A stretch of DNA of 61,001 nucleotides from JBNKEI01 sp050288705 (GTDB lineage Bacteria > Myxococcota > Myxococcia > Myxococcales > UBA5297): positions 1 through 61,001 of the forward strand of contig JBNKEI010000200.1 in the NCBI GenBank assembly GCA_050288705.1, given 5' to 3'. The position numbers and the translations under genes were made by a program. Shown piece after piece: positions 27,093-35,113 of this stretch (positions are counted from its first letter, which is position 1; each line of letters opens with the position of its first letter). The notes beneath the pieces were generated by a model, which saw only the letters and a list, made by a program, of their open reading frames with translations, was not told the DNA's origin and searched no databases.

Positions 27093-27536
27093 ATGCGAGC
27101 GTTAATCCAAAGAGTGACTGGTGCCTCAGTTATGGTCGAGCAAAGCTTGGTGTCTCGAATTAGCGACGGTCTCTTGGTTTTTTTGGGGGTGGGCAAGCAA
27201 GATCAGGTTGCCGATGCCGACTACTTGGCAGATAAGATCTTGGGGTTGCGAGTGTTTGAGGACCAGAACGGAAAGATGAATCTTTCTCTGCTTGAGACAG
27301 GTGGCGAGCTATTGGTAGTGAGCCAGTTCACTTTGTATGCGGATACTCGTAAGGGGAAACGACCCAGTTTTGTTGGTGCAATGGAACCAGAAGGAGCAAA
27401 TTCGTTATACGAATATTTTTGCGGGGCTTGTTGCGCGAAAGGGGCAAAAGTTAGCAAAGGCGTATTTCGCGCTGAAATGCAGGTGTCGTTGGTTAATAAT
27501 GGCCCAGTTACTTTGATGGTTGATAGCCAGGAATGA
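27093..27536 (+). CDS. dtd: D-aminoacyl-tRNA deacylase
   Basis: 147 residues, the normal length. It hydrolyses D-amino acids (and Gly) from mischarged tRNA in the cytoplasm. Both family motifs are present: SQFTLYAD near residue 79 and NNGPVT near residue 138, which form the cross-subunit Gly-cisPro pocket. N-terminal MRALIQRVTGASV is typical. No clear ribosome binding site is seen before ATG 27093. It starts 50 bp after carB, so co-transcription is possible. Its last 29 bases overlap the 3' end of the convergent superoxide dismutase gene. Confidence 0.96.
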   Translation: MRALIQRVTGASVMVEQSLVSRISDGLLVFLGVGKQDQVADADYLADKILGLRVFEDQNGKMNLSLLETGGELLVVSQFTLYADTRKGKRPSFVGAMEPEGANSLYEYFCGACCAKGAKVSKGVFRAEMQVSLVNNGPVTLMVDSQE

Positions 27537-28119
27537 GGCGCGATTCTAATGCTTTCCAATTTAGATTGTCTATCCAGGCATCAAGATACTTTGTTCTTTC
27601 AGTTGGTTTGTAATCGACTGTCCAGGCATGCTCCCAAACGTCAAGAACAAGAATTGGACGGTAGCTTGCAATATTTCCGTCTTGATGCAAAGAAATCCAA
27701 CGATTCCATAACCACCCGGTTGAGGGGTCTTGAAGGGTAAGTACCCATCCAACCCCTCTCATTTTGGCCAAGGAAAGAAGTTCTTTGCGGTAGTTTTCTA
27801 GAGATCCGAAGTTTTTTTCTAGCGCCTTAATTAAGGTGTCACTTGGGGGTGGACTGTTGTCGCTAGGGGCCATGTTTTCGAAGTAGTATTCGTGAAGTAC
27901 CATTCCATTTTGCTCAAATGGAAGACGCCGATTTAATTCTGCGAAAGCCAGCGAATCATTTTCGCTATTGGCCATTAATTCAGAAATCTGTTTTTGTAAA
28001 AGATTAGTATTTTTTACATACCCCTCGTACAATTTGAAATGTTGTTCTAGTTGTGAGTCACTGATACCCTTAAGTCCTTTTAGGTGGGTGAATTTGCGAA
28101 CACTGTAATCCTGACTCAT
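27508..28119 (-). CDS. Fe/Mn-type superoxide dismutase
   Basis: 203 residues. It dismutates superoxide, and no signal peptide is seen, so it is cytoplasmic. All four expected metal ligands are present: H27 (in QLEQHFKLYEGYVK), H76 (in GMVLHEYYFENM), D160 and H164 (in LDVWEHAWTVDY). The first helix lacks the HH pair of classical SodA/SodB, and the sequence around it is divergent. It belongs to the broader Fe/Mn family rather than a clear SodA or SodB, hence no symbol. A strong site (aaggaga) precedes ATG 28119. The 3' end overlaps the convergent dtd by 29 bp. Confidence 0.92.
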   Translation of the reverse strand: MSQDYSVRKFTHLKGLKGISDSQLEQHFKLYEGYVKNTNLLQKQISELMANSENDSLAFAELNRRLPFEQNGMVLHEYYFENMAPSDNSPPPSDTLIKALEKNFGSLENYRKELLSLAKMRGVGWVLTLQDPSTGWLWNRWISLHQDGNIASYRPILVLDVWEHAWTVDYKPTERTKYLDAWIDNLNWKALESRLIPGYQPSK

Positions 28120-28375
28120 TTCTTCTCCTTCAGGTGGACAATTTCTTTTTTAGATTTGCCGAATCTATGAGCCTATTAATGCGGTAGCAAGGTTCCTAAT
28201 AGGGGTAGGTTGGAAGCGCTTCCTTTGACGCATATGTGACGTATATGTATGTTGCCGTCGCTCTGCCTCTTAACGTAATTGCTAGACCTCAAATGCCTCA
28301 TTGCGGATTCAGTATTATTAATGTTATTATTGTTCTGATACCTTTTCTTGTTAGTTGCATGGTAATGAGGAATAA

Positions 28376-29095
28376 ATGGCATCCACACACGATGACGGCG
28401 GTTTGAAAGCAGACCTTGATGGTGTCGAGGGAACTCTGGCAGAAGGTGGCTTGGCTGATGCTATTCAACTGAGCATGCAGGCGAGGTTTTCTGGATGTAT
28501 TAGTGTGCATTCGAATGGAGTTACAGGTTCAATTTTTTTTCACGATGGTGAAATCGTTCATGCCGAGTATCCTAATAAGGCTGGCGAATCAGCGCTCCGT
28601 GATATTATTAGTTGGAGTACCGGTCGTTACAGTGTTCGGGCTAATGTCACCACTACCAGCAATACTATTCAGAAGGCGTCAAAGGAGTTGTTTACTGAGG
28701 CTTTTGGCAGCTTTCGCGAACGTGTCAGTAGAACTCCTTCCCAAGGGCTCGCTGCTCCAAAGCCAGTTAGTACTAATAGTATCATCGAGAAAATGCGCCG
28801 GGTTTCTGGTGTTGTTCAAGCTATTCTTCAGACCAAAGACGGAATACGCATAGGTGACGATAGTTTCGAAACCGAAGTATTGGAAGGCCAAGCTTCTTAT
28901 TTGGTAATGGTAGCTAATCGATTGGGCGAAGTCTTTCAGCTTGGCGAAAGTCAGTTTGCGGCAATTCAAGGCTCGGTACAGCATTTGCTGGTTTTTTCAT
29001 CCAAGAGTCATTATCTAAGCGTACTGGTTAATGCCGATACAAAAATTGGGGTTGTTGATGCTGAAATCCGAAAGCTACTTGCGCTGGGTCGGTAG
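28376..29095 (+). CDS. DUF4388 (PATAN-like) + roadblock/LC7-type domain protein
   Basis: 239 residues, cytoplasmic. Residues about 24-120 are a DUF4388/PATAN-like domain (LADAIQLSMQARFSGCISVH ... GSIFFHDGEIVHAEY ... GESALRDIISWSTGRYSV), a module common in deltaproteobacterial and cyanobacterial signalling. Residues about 133-239 look like a roadblock/LC7 domain (MRRVSGVVQAILQTKDGIRI ... EGQASYLVMVANRLGEVF ... HLLVFSSKSHYLSVLVN). This is closely similar to the C-terminus of the kinase at 31385-32938. Roadblock proteins such as MglB regulate Ras-like GTPases (MglA). Good site tgagga before ATG 28376. It is convergent with the 29149-32938 genes. Confidence 0.8.
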   Translation: MASTHDDGGLKADLDGVEGTLAEGGLADAIQLSMQARFSGCISVHSNGVTGSIFFHDGEIVHAEYPNKAGESALRDIISWSTGRYSVRANVTTTSNTIQKASKELFTEAFGSFRERVSRTPSQGLAAPKPVSTNSIIEKMRRVSGVVQAILQTKDGIRIGDDSFETEVLEGQASYLVMVANRLGEVFQLGESQFAAIQGSVQHLLVFSSKSHYLSVLVNADTKIGVVDAEIRKLLALGR

Positions 29096-29148
29096 GTAGC
29101 CGAAAATTCTGTTGTCATTATTCGAAACGAGCCCTTCAACTAATGCAA

Positions 29149-29829
29149 TCAATAGTTGGCAATAATGGCTTTGATTTTTTTGAGTATTTCCTCTTCCTTA
29201 GACTCGTCAGTATAAAGCAATACAGCGGAAATTAGATGGCTAGATATTTTTCTTAAGCCTTCAATTGAAAAAGAGTCTGACGATTCATTGCAATGTTTGA
29301 GTTGGCGATTGAGAACGCTTGTCGCCTTTTGTTCAGTCATATAAGGTTTTAATGTTCTTACTACTTCCACATATACAGGAGTAGGCTGGCCGGGTTTATG
29401 AGGAATACGCGGTAGGAAGGCAGTTGCTTTAGTTTCAGACACTTCACTCTTGTCGGTTGTCAATTCCTCTTTAGGTTTTTTTTCTGCATTTTCACTAATA
29501 AGCTTTTCAATTTTGTGAACTGCAACCGAACTAGCAATCATGATCATTTGAAAATTGACTGCCTTGGCGCAGAGAAGCAATAAAAAACCACCAGCTATAG
29601 GGCGGACAAATAAACGTGCATTATCGAAACGCAAATCGTACGTTTCCAACGTGCCGGTTATCATTCCTAGTCCAACGGAACTATCCGTCAGAAGAGTGGC
29701 GGCCTGCTGAAGAAGCTGTGTCTCGTAGACCTGTGGAAATGAGTGGCAGACGACCATTCCTTCGTTGTCGTAAACCATACTGCCAACCACACCGGGAATG
29801 CTATTCAACTGCGCAAGCAAGGACTTCAT
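29149..29829 (-). CDS. Roadblock/LC7 domain protein
   Basis: 226 residues. Residues 1-115 are a roadblock/LC7 domain: LNSIPGVVGSMVYDNEGMVV, then VYETQLLQQAATLLTDSSVG, then the RLFVRPIAGGFLLLLCAKAV strand. A charged linker (about 120-140, KPKEELTTDKSEVSETKA) leads to a C-terminal helical domain of unknown type. Family knowledge: these domains bind Ras-superfamily GTPases or form homodimeric scaffolds. Strong site ggag before ATG 29829. It is 27 bp downstream of the sensor gene in the same orientation and so probably reports that sensor's state. Confidence 0.82.
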   Translation of the reverse strand: MKSLLAQLNSIPGVVGSMVYDNEGMVVCHSFPQVYETQLLQQAATLLTDSSVGLGMITGTLETYDLRFDNARLFVRPIAGGFLLLLCAKAVNFQMIMIASSVAVHKIEKLISENAEKKPKEELTTDKSEVSETKATAFLPRIPHKPGQPTPVYVEVVRTLKPYMTEQKATSVLNRQLKHCNESSDSFSIEGLRKISSHLISAVLLYTDESKEEEILKKIKAIIANY

Positions 29830-29856
29830 GGATCTCCCAAGAGCTATTTAGCTTTC

Positions 29857-31170
29857 TTATGACTTGATCGGTGCGGACTCATTACCAGAGCTTCCACGCA
29901 CCAAAGCAGCTAACTCGTCTGCCATTCTTTTCATGTCGTCGCAGTGGGCGCTTAGTTCCTCTACGATAATGTCGTCGTCGGCGGTAGCAGAAGGCCGGGA
30001 CTTATTAGCCCGGGCAATTCTTTGAGCGCAGGCCGAAAGAAGACGAGCGCCGGGTATAAGCGACTCGACCATAGAAGAAAGTGAACGACGTATACCGCGT
30101 GCGATAAGAAATGCTAGGAGGCTGGCAAGAATCAAGGAGGCTGACGCCAAGAGAAGCGATGTAACGCGGCGAGATTGGTAAAAAGCAATGCGTTTCTCAA
30201 TCAGCGTATCCAGATTTCTGGCGGCAGTACTCCACAACTCAAAGCTTGCGGTGTGAGCCTCTCGTGCTGCTTGAACATAAAGGTCTGCAGAGATGCCGGG
30301 CGCTTCCGACTCAGCGGTGAGCCTGGTTAATTCAATGAATCTCAGCAAGGCGGCCTTATGCTGTTTTAATGCAGGCGGCAACTCACGTTGTAGGGAATCG
30401 CTGATGCCATAGAAATTGCGGTCTTCAATTAGTGCTAAGTCACTGCTATTAGTTACTCGTTCCAAATCGATATCCTTGAGCAAAGTAGATTGGATAGCAA
30501 GTTGCATGCGTCCTGGCCCGCTGGTTCCACGGGAGAGCGCGTTGTACCCCTTTATAGCTATTTTGGCGATGCGATCTTGTATTTCCGGCAATGCTAGTAG
30601 CGTCATATCCATCAGATAATAGCTATCAAGATCGGGGTCTAGAATTAGATTTGAAGTGTCTCCGCCATGAGCAATTACCCCACGAATATCGGAAACCAAA
30701 CTATTATATTGCTCATCGATGCTGGTAAGATCTTTTAGGATAGGTTCACTTATTTGTTTCTCAATCTTTTTCCATTTCTTCATTAGATTGGAAAGCTTTA
30801 GATGAATGCGATTACGTTTGCCAAGTCCTTCATCATTGAACTGCAATTGTTCACCAATCCGAACATCCACGTCAAGCAATGCACGAAATGATGAATTGAT
30901 TTTGTCGGTCATTGAAGCAATATTGGCAGAGCAATCCCCTTTTGTAAAAAAACAATAATGGACCTGTATCTGTTGTTCCTGAAGGTTTTGCAGAAGACTT
31001 TCCACAGGGCGCTGATAAGTATTACCGAGTACCTCTAGCTCGGCAAACCTAATGAATTCATTAATATTGAACACCATTAAGAACACAAGTACAGCAATAG
31101 GCAGAGCAAAGCTTGCAGCAATCGCAGCAATTTTAGTTGCTACACCAAAACGCATTGTTGGTCTTGACAT
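29857..31170 (-). CDS. Chemoreceptor-like membrane sensor without an output domain
   Basis: 437 residues. A first transmembrane helix at about 12-33 (AAIAASFALPIAVLVFLMVF), then a long helical periplasmic domain of about 300 residues. That domain contains the signature NLILDPDLDSYYLMDMTLLA, seen in sensor domains of some methyl-accepting proteins and histidine kinases. A second transmembrane helix at about 340-360 (LLLASASLILASLLAFLIAR) follows. The remaining ~75 cytoplasmic residues are a short coiled coil; there is no methyl-accepting, kinase, GGDEF or HAMP domain. Signal must pass through partner proteins, and the roadblock protein 27 bp downstream is the obvious candidate. Site ggag, 10 bases before the ATG. 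Confidence 0.78.
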   Translation of the reverse strand: MSRPTMRFGVATKIAAIAASFALPIAVLVFLMVFNINEFIRFAELEVLGNTYQRPVESLLQNLQEQQIQVHYCFFTKGDCSANIASMTDKINSSFRALLDVDVRIGEQLQFNDEGLGKRNRIHLKLSNLMKKWKKIEKQISEPILKDLTSIDEQYNSLVSDIRGVIAHGGDTSNLILDPDLDSYYLMDMTLLALPEIQDRIAKIAIKGYNALSRGTSGPGRMQLAIQSTLLKDIDLERVTNSSDLALIEDRNFYGISDSLQRELPPALKQHKAALLRFIELTRLTAESEAPGISADLYVQAAREAHTASFELWSTAARNLDTLIEKRIAFYQSRRVTSLLLASASLILASLLAFLIARGIRRSLSSMVESLIPGARLLSACAQRIARANKSRPSATADDDIIVEELSAHCDDMKRMADELAALVRGSSGNESAPIKS

Positions 31171-31384
31171 AATTACGAGCTCCGAGCTCAGGGATGGTTC
31201 ATGATTTGTTGAATTATCTTATCTTGTACCTAACATGAACGCAAGAATGCCCATTCAAAATCTAGACGTGCTTTATCAGGTTTCCAAAAGTGTAGATATA
31301 TGGAACTTTGTGCGCAAATATTTCTTGGCACTGTAAGTGTTTGTTAGATGTGTAGCAAAGGTCGGTATTCGTGCGGCAGTATAA

Positions 31385-32938
31385 CTATTTGCTGGCGGCA
31401 CGGATTTTTTTTATTTCAGCATCTATTGTGCTGCGATTACTTTCCGCGCTTACCAATACACATATCAACTCTTCTTCATGTGGAAAAAGCAGCAGGTGCT
31501 TGGAATTTCCCTGAACTGCAGCAAAATCGATTTCGCCTGCGCCAAAAATGGAGCCTAGCTGTTTGCCAATCATTGCCAGATAAGTAGCTTGGCCGCCCAA
31601 TGTTTCGGCCTCATAACTATTATCTCCGATAACCCGCATGTCTGGTTTGGTCAGGGCGATGGCGCCGATTACTCCAGGAATTCTGCGGCGAACCTCGTCG
31701 ATGATCGGTTTTAGTTTTTCGGGCTCTCCCGTGCCAGGGGAGGTCTCGGTTTCTTTTGCCCAATGTGCGAATCCGCTGCTGATTTCCTTATTGGCTACTA
31801 AATCGGCGTGGTTGGCAGCTACCGCAGGAAAATTAGCAGCTTCAGGAGGCGTAGACTCAGTACTCTGTATCTTTAAAATTCCGGGCTCGTTGTCCAACTC
31901 AACAATGGAGAACTCCGCACATTCGTTTGCTGACGCTGCTTTTTTGCTAGGGGTAATTGTGATTCTTACTGGAGCAGGGGTGGTGGTCATTAGTGGGTCA
32001 ATTTCTCCGAACAGATCTGCCATGAATTGTGCAATATGGCGTTCAGTCTTGTACCCAATTGCAGGAATAAATTCTTCGATAACGTCACGAAATTCGGCAG
32101 CCGACTGATATCGTTGGTCTGGTTCTTTCTTCAAAGCCTTAAGTACAATGGCTTCTAGGGCCGGAGGAATTGAAGGCACCAGTTGACGAGGCGAAACCGG
32201 GTTTTTCTCAATAATCTCCTTGAGAAGAGATAACTCATTTTTTCCTTGAAACGGCCTGGAGCCAGTAAGCATCTCGTAAAGCACCACCCCTAGGGAGAAC
32301 AAATCGCTTCTGTGGTCGTTACATGTTTGCTCTTTGGTCGCAGCCAAAACTTGCTCCGGTGCTACATAGGCCCTTTTGCCCTTTAGTTTTCCAACCTCGG
32401 TTTGCTGACCGCAATCAAGCCGAGCAATGCCAAAATCAAGAACCTTAACTATTCCTTGATAAGAGACCATGATGTTTTCTGGAGTAATGTCGCGGTGCGC
32501 CAAATGCAGATGAACGCCGTCAATGTCGCAGAGTTGATAAGCGTAATCAAGGGCATCGCAGACCATGCTGGCTATTCGTAGAGCAAGCCATACTGGTGGT
32601 AAATGCAACCTTTTGCGCAATTCGCTCTTGATGCTGCGTAAGGTTTTACCCGACACATATTCCATTGCAATAAAGTAGGTTTCGCCAATTTCACCATAGT
32701 CGAAAACGTGAACAATGTTCGGATGGTTGAGTGCCGATCCCACCAAGGCTTCGTTAAGAAACATTCGCAGATTGTCTGGATCTTCGGCGATTTGCGGCTG
32801 CAGTATCTTAAGAATCACCACCTTCTTAAATCCGCTCGCTCCCGCAGCGTTGGCAAGCCAAATATCCGCCATCCCCCCTGATGCATAGCGAGACACAAGC
32901 GTGTACCTGCCCAACAGCGCTCCTTCACAAAGTTCCAT
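31385..32938 (-). CDS. Ser/Thr protein kinase with C-terminal roadblock/LC7-type domain
   Basis: 517 residues from ATG 32938 (a TTG two codons upstream at 32944 is possible). Residues about 10-280 are a complete Hanks-type kinase: Gly-rich loop RYASGGMADIW, VILK Lys, αC Glu in LNEAL, catalytic AHRDITPEN, DFG in LDFGIAR, and APE in AYVAPEQ. All catalytic residues are present. A Pro/Ala-rich linker (about 330-410) replaces the PASTA or transmembrane parts of many bacterial kinases. The C-terminal ~105 residues are roadblock-like (RRRIPGVIGAIALTKPDMRV ... GGQATYLAMIGKQLGSIFGA ... HLLLFPHEEELICVLV), paralogous to the DUF4388 protein at 28376-29095. The kinase is therefore cytosolic and probably docks a GTPase or another roadblock protein. 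Confidence 0.88.
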   Translation of the reverse strand: MELCEGALLGRYTLVSRYASGGMADIWLANAAGASGFKKVVILKILQPQIAEDPDNLRMFLNEALVGSALNHPNIVHVFDYGEIGETYFIAMEYVSGKTLRSIKSELRKRLHLPPVWLALRIASMVCDALDYAYQLCDIDGVHLHLAHRDITPENIMVSYQGIVKVLDFGIARLDCGQQTEVGKLKGKRAYVAPEQVLAATKEQTCNDHRSDLFSLGVVLYEMLTGSRPFQGKNELSLLKEIIEKNPVSPRQLVPSIPPALEAIVLKALKKEPDQRYQSAAEFRDVIEEFIPAIGYKTERHIAQFMADLFGEIDPLMTTTPAPVRITITPSKKAASANECAEFSIVELDNEPGILKIQSTESTPPEAANFPAVAANHADLVANKEISSGFAHWAKETETSPGTGEPEKLKPIIDEVRRRIPGVIGAIALTKPDMRVIGDNSYEAETLGGQATYLAMIGKQLGSIFGAGEIDFAAVQGNSKHLLLFPHEEELICVLVSAESNRSTIDAEIKKIRAASK

Positions 32939-33319
32939 TCTCAAGCTCTAATCGTTGGTGGTTGCTCGGTTTACTCGGACTATTCAATCAAGAACAATGT
33001 CGCCAATAACTGTTTAGGTCTGCTGGCGGCTCGCCAAGCCTTGGATTCTCTCCGCTATGATGAAACACTTCGTATTTTACTATACTGAAATGTTAACTGT
33101 TTCAAGTTTCCGTACTTACAATACCCGATCAATAACGCCATTAGGCGATTTCTGGACTTTTTTTTCGAAAAAAATCAATATCTCTAACAAATCGTTGAAC
33201 CACCTGTTAAACAATATGGTCATTGGTGCGAACGATGTAGGGCGGGTAGAAAGGAGTGTGTTAGTATAATTTTTTGATTACATTGACTCCTCTAGCGGTA
33301 AGGCGGTTATTGTGATTGG
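32939..33319. other. Divergent intergenic region
   Basis: 381 bp between the minus-strand kinase and the plus-strand PAP2 protein. It is AT-rich, with short A/T runs (gacttttttttcgaaaaaaatc near 33156-33177). A TATAAT lies at 33265-33270 but without a recognisable -35 at the right distance. A 70-codon frame at 33057-33269 has no ribosome site or family signature and is rejected. Otherwise nothing is recognised. Confidence 0.35.
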
Positions 33320-34267
33320 GTGTTCTTTTGTATGCTGCGAGAACAGAATATAACAGCTACATGTAGACGAAAAGGAAAGATAAGGCGCTTTCTTTTTTTT
33401 TACATTGTCTCACTCATAGCAGTATTTGAAGCAGTCTTTGTACTAGCTGAATGGCTGCGCGTTAGTTGTTCTCCTGAGTACATGATCTGGTTGGTGCCTG
33501 GGCCTGTTCCTTTGGCGATTGCTTTGGGGGCAGCAATATTGGAAGGCAAAGATCAAGCTGACCAGGAGCCACGCGAGTGGGTTAAGTGGGCTATCGCTGG
33601 AGTAATAATGTTCGGTCTTTGGGCGAGCACCTATTTCTTGGCTGGTTTTCTCACTGATCCGAGTCGAGTTCGTTACCTTTCTGTGTCAATTGAATCGAAT
33701 ATTCCTATGCGTCCTAATTATAGCTTGCTGTATTTGCTTCTATACCCAATTTTTTTGCTTCCATTCTTTATGGTGCGTAAAAGAGTCCATTTTTATCAAC
33801 TGATTATCGCGGATGCTTTAATGCTTTTGATTTGTACGGTAGTTTTTTTGGCAATCCCGGTGGCTTTCGAAAGGCCTCCTTTATTAACACCGCCAAGTGA
33901 TTTTGGCACCTGGGTGCTGCTAATCATCCGCGGTGCAGATCCTGCCTGGAATTGCATGCCGTCGGAACACTGTGCGGCAGCTATGATCGCTGCTCTTTCG
34001 ACGCGAGAAGCAAGTCGAAAATGGGGCCTATTTGCTTTTGTTGCCGCTATAGGAATTGGAATTTCCACTCTTTTTACTAAACAGCACTATTTAGGGGACG
34101 TCTTAGCGGGCTATGGCTTGGCTTTTGCGTTGCATTATGGAATACGCTGGCTTAGAGCTAGTGCATGGTTTCCTATAATGTTTGGCAAATTTTCGGTAAT
34201 TGAAAATCCCTTGACAAGCGATTTCCAACAAAGTTCAGTAGGTAAGGATGGCTGTGAAATAAAGTAA
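33320..34267 (+). CDS. PAP2-superfamily membrane protein (Aur1/Ipt1-like)
   Basis: 315 residues with six or more transmembrane helices. The phosphatidic-acid-phosphatase-2 signature is readable: a weak first motif with RP in AFERPPLL, second motif MPSEHCAAA (PSxH with the catalytic His), and third motif TKQHYLGDVLAG (His plus Asp). The motifs lie in the C-terminal half after an N-terminal transmembrane block. This resembles inositol-phosphorylceramide synthase-like (Aur1/Ipt1) enzymes more than short PgpB/BacA-type phosphatases. Activity would be lipid-phosphate hydrolysis or head-group transfer at the outer face of the inner membrane. The start is uncertain: GTG 33320 or ATG 33332, neither with a good site. 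Confidence 0.8.
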   Translation: MFFCMLREQNITATCRRKGKIRRFLFFYIVSLIAVFEAVFVLAEWLRVSCSPEYMIWLVPGPVPLAIALGAAILEGKDQADQEPREWVKWAIAGVIMFGLWASTYFLAGFLTDPSRVRYLSVSIESNIPMRPNYSLLYLLLYPIFLLPFFMVRKRVHFYQLIIADALMLLICTVVFLAIPVAFERPPLLTPPSDFGTWVLLIIRGADPAWNCMPSEHCAAAMIAALSTREASRKWGLFAFVAAIGIGISTLFTKQHYLGDVLAGYGLAFALHYGIRWLRASAWFPIMFGKFSVIENPLTSDFQQSSVGKDGCEIK

Positions 34268-34374
34268 GTTTATAAAAACGATAGTCGGTATTCATATGCA
34301 TTTTCGTCTTGCTCTTGCCTTGCCTTTGTTTTATTGCAAATAAGCTGACCATAAATTGCATTGTCGCGAGGAAG

Positions 34375-35082
34375 GTGAATGCCGTTTTGTTGATTGATTA
34401 TCTACAACAGATTCCACGTATTGCCGTGGCGGTAGATTGTGTAGTTTTTGGGCTAGATGAGGGCGAGTTAAAAGTTTTACTTGTGGAACGTGCATGGGAA
34501 CCTTTTAAAGGACATTGGGCTCTTCCCGGTGGTTTTGTACATTTAGGGGAGACTGCAGATGAAGCTGCACGTCGCGAACTGAGGGAGGAAACGGGAATTC
34601 GGAATCTATTCTTGGAACAGTTGTATACTTTTAGCGACATAGATCGCGATCCGCGTGAACGGGTAATAAGTATTGCTTATTATGCACTGGTCAAGCCGTC
34701 TGATTATTCTCTTTTGGCGAGCACTGACGCAGCAAAAGCTGATTGGTTTTCTTCATTGCAGGTTCCCCCTTTAGCTTTTGATCATCAAAAAATTCTTCAG
34801 ACAGCACGCGAGAGATTGAAAGGCAAAGTAAGGTATCAGCCAATTGGATTTGAGCTATTGCCTCCAAAATTTACTATGTCGCAGTTGCAGCGGCTTTACG
34901 AAGCTATTTTGGAAAGGCCTTTAGATAAACGTAATTTTCGTAAAAAGGTTCGTGGCTTAGATTTGCTTCTTCCTCTAAATGAAGTAATAAGAGAAGGTAG
35001 ACACCGGCCTGCCCAGCTTTATTGTTTTCATGCCCAGAAGTACGAAATGCTTCGAACCCAGGGTTTCTTATTTGAGATTTAA
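34375..35082 (+). CDS. NrtR-like Nudix protein with winged-helix C-terminus
   Basis: About 235 residues from GTG 34375; the TTG at 34387 is better spaced from the site gaggaagg, and an ATG at 34379 is out of frame. The Nudix domain (about 10-140) has an intact box, starting GGFVHLGETADEAAR and ending RELREETG, so hydrolase activity is possible. The C-terminal ~70 residues (FTMSQLQRLYEAIL ... LDKRNFRKKVRGLDLL) match the winged-helix of NrtR, the ADP-ribose-responsive repressor of NAD biosynthesis genes. NAD-salvage genes pnuC-nadR are 13 kb away in this window and are candidate targets. No NrtR operator was recognised by eye. Convergent with rlmN (31 bp apart). Confidence 0.85.
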   Translation: MNAVLLIDYLQQIPRIAVAVDCVVFGLDEGELKVLLVERAWEPFKGHWALPGGFVHLGETADEAARRELREETGIRNLFLEQLYTFSDIDRDPRERVISIAYYALVKPSDYSLLASTDAAKADWFSSLQVPPLAFDHQKILQTARERLKGKVRYQPIGFELLPPKFTMSQLQRLYEAILERPLDKRNFRKKVRGLDLLLPLNEVIREGRHRPAQLYCFHAQKYEMLRTQGFLFEI

Positions 35083-35113
35083 TTATCCCTACGCTATTTA
35101 ACTGATTCTCAAA

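Noticed and set aside
33057..33269. 70-codon frame between the kinase and PAP2 genes
   Set aside because: AT-rich, no ribosome site, no hydrophobic or domain pattern; looks like chance.
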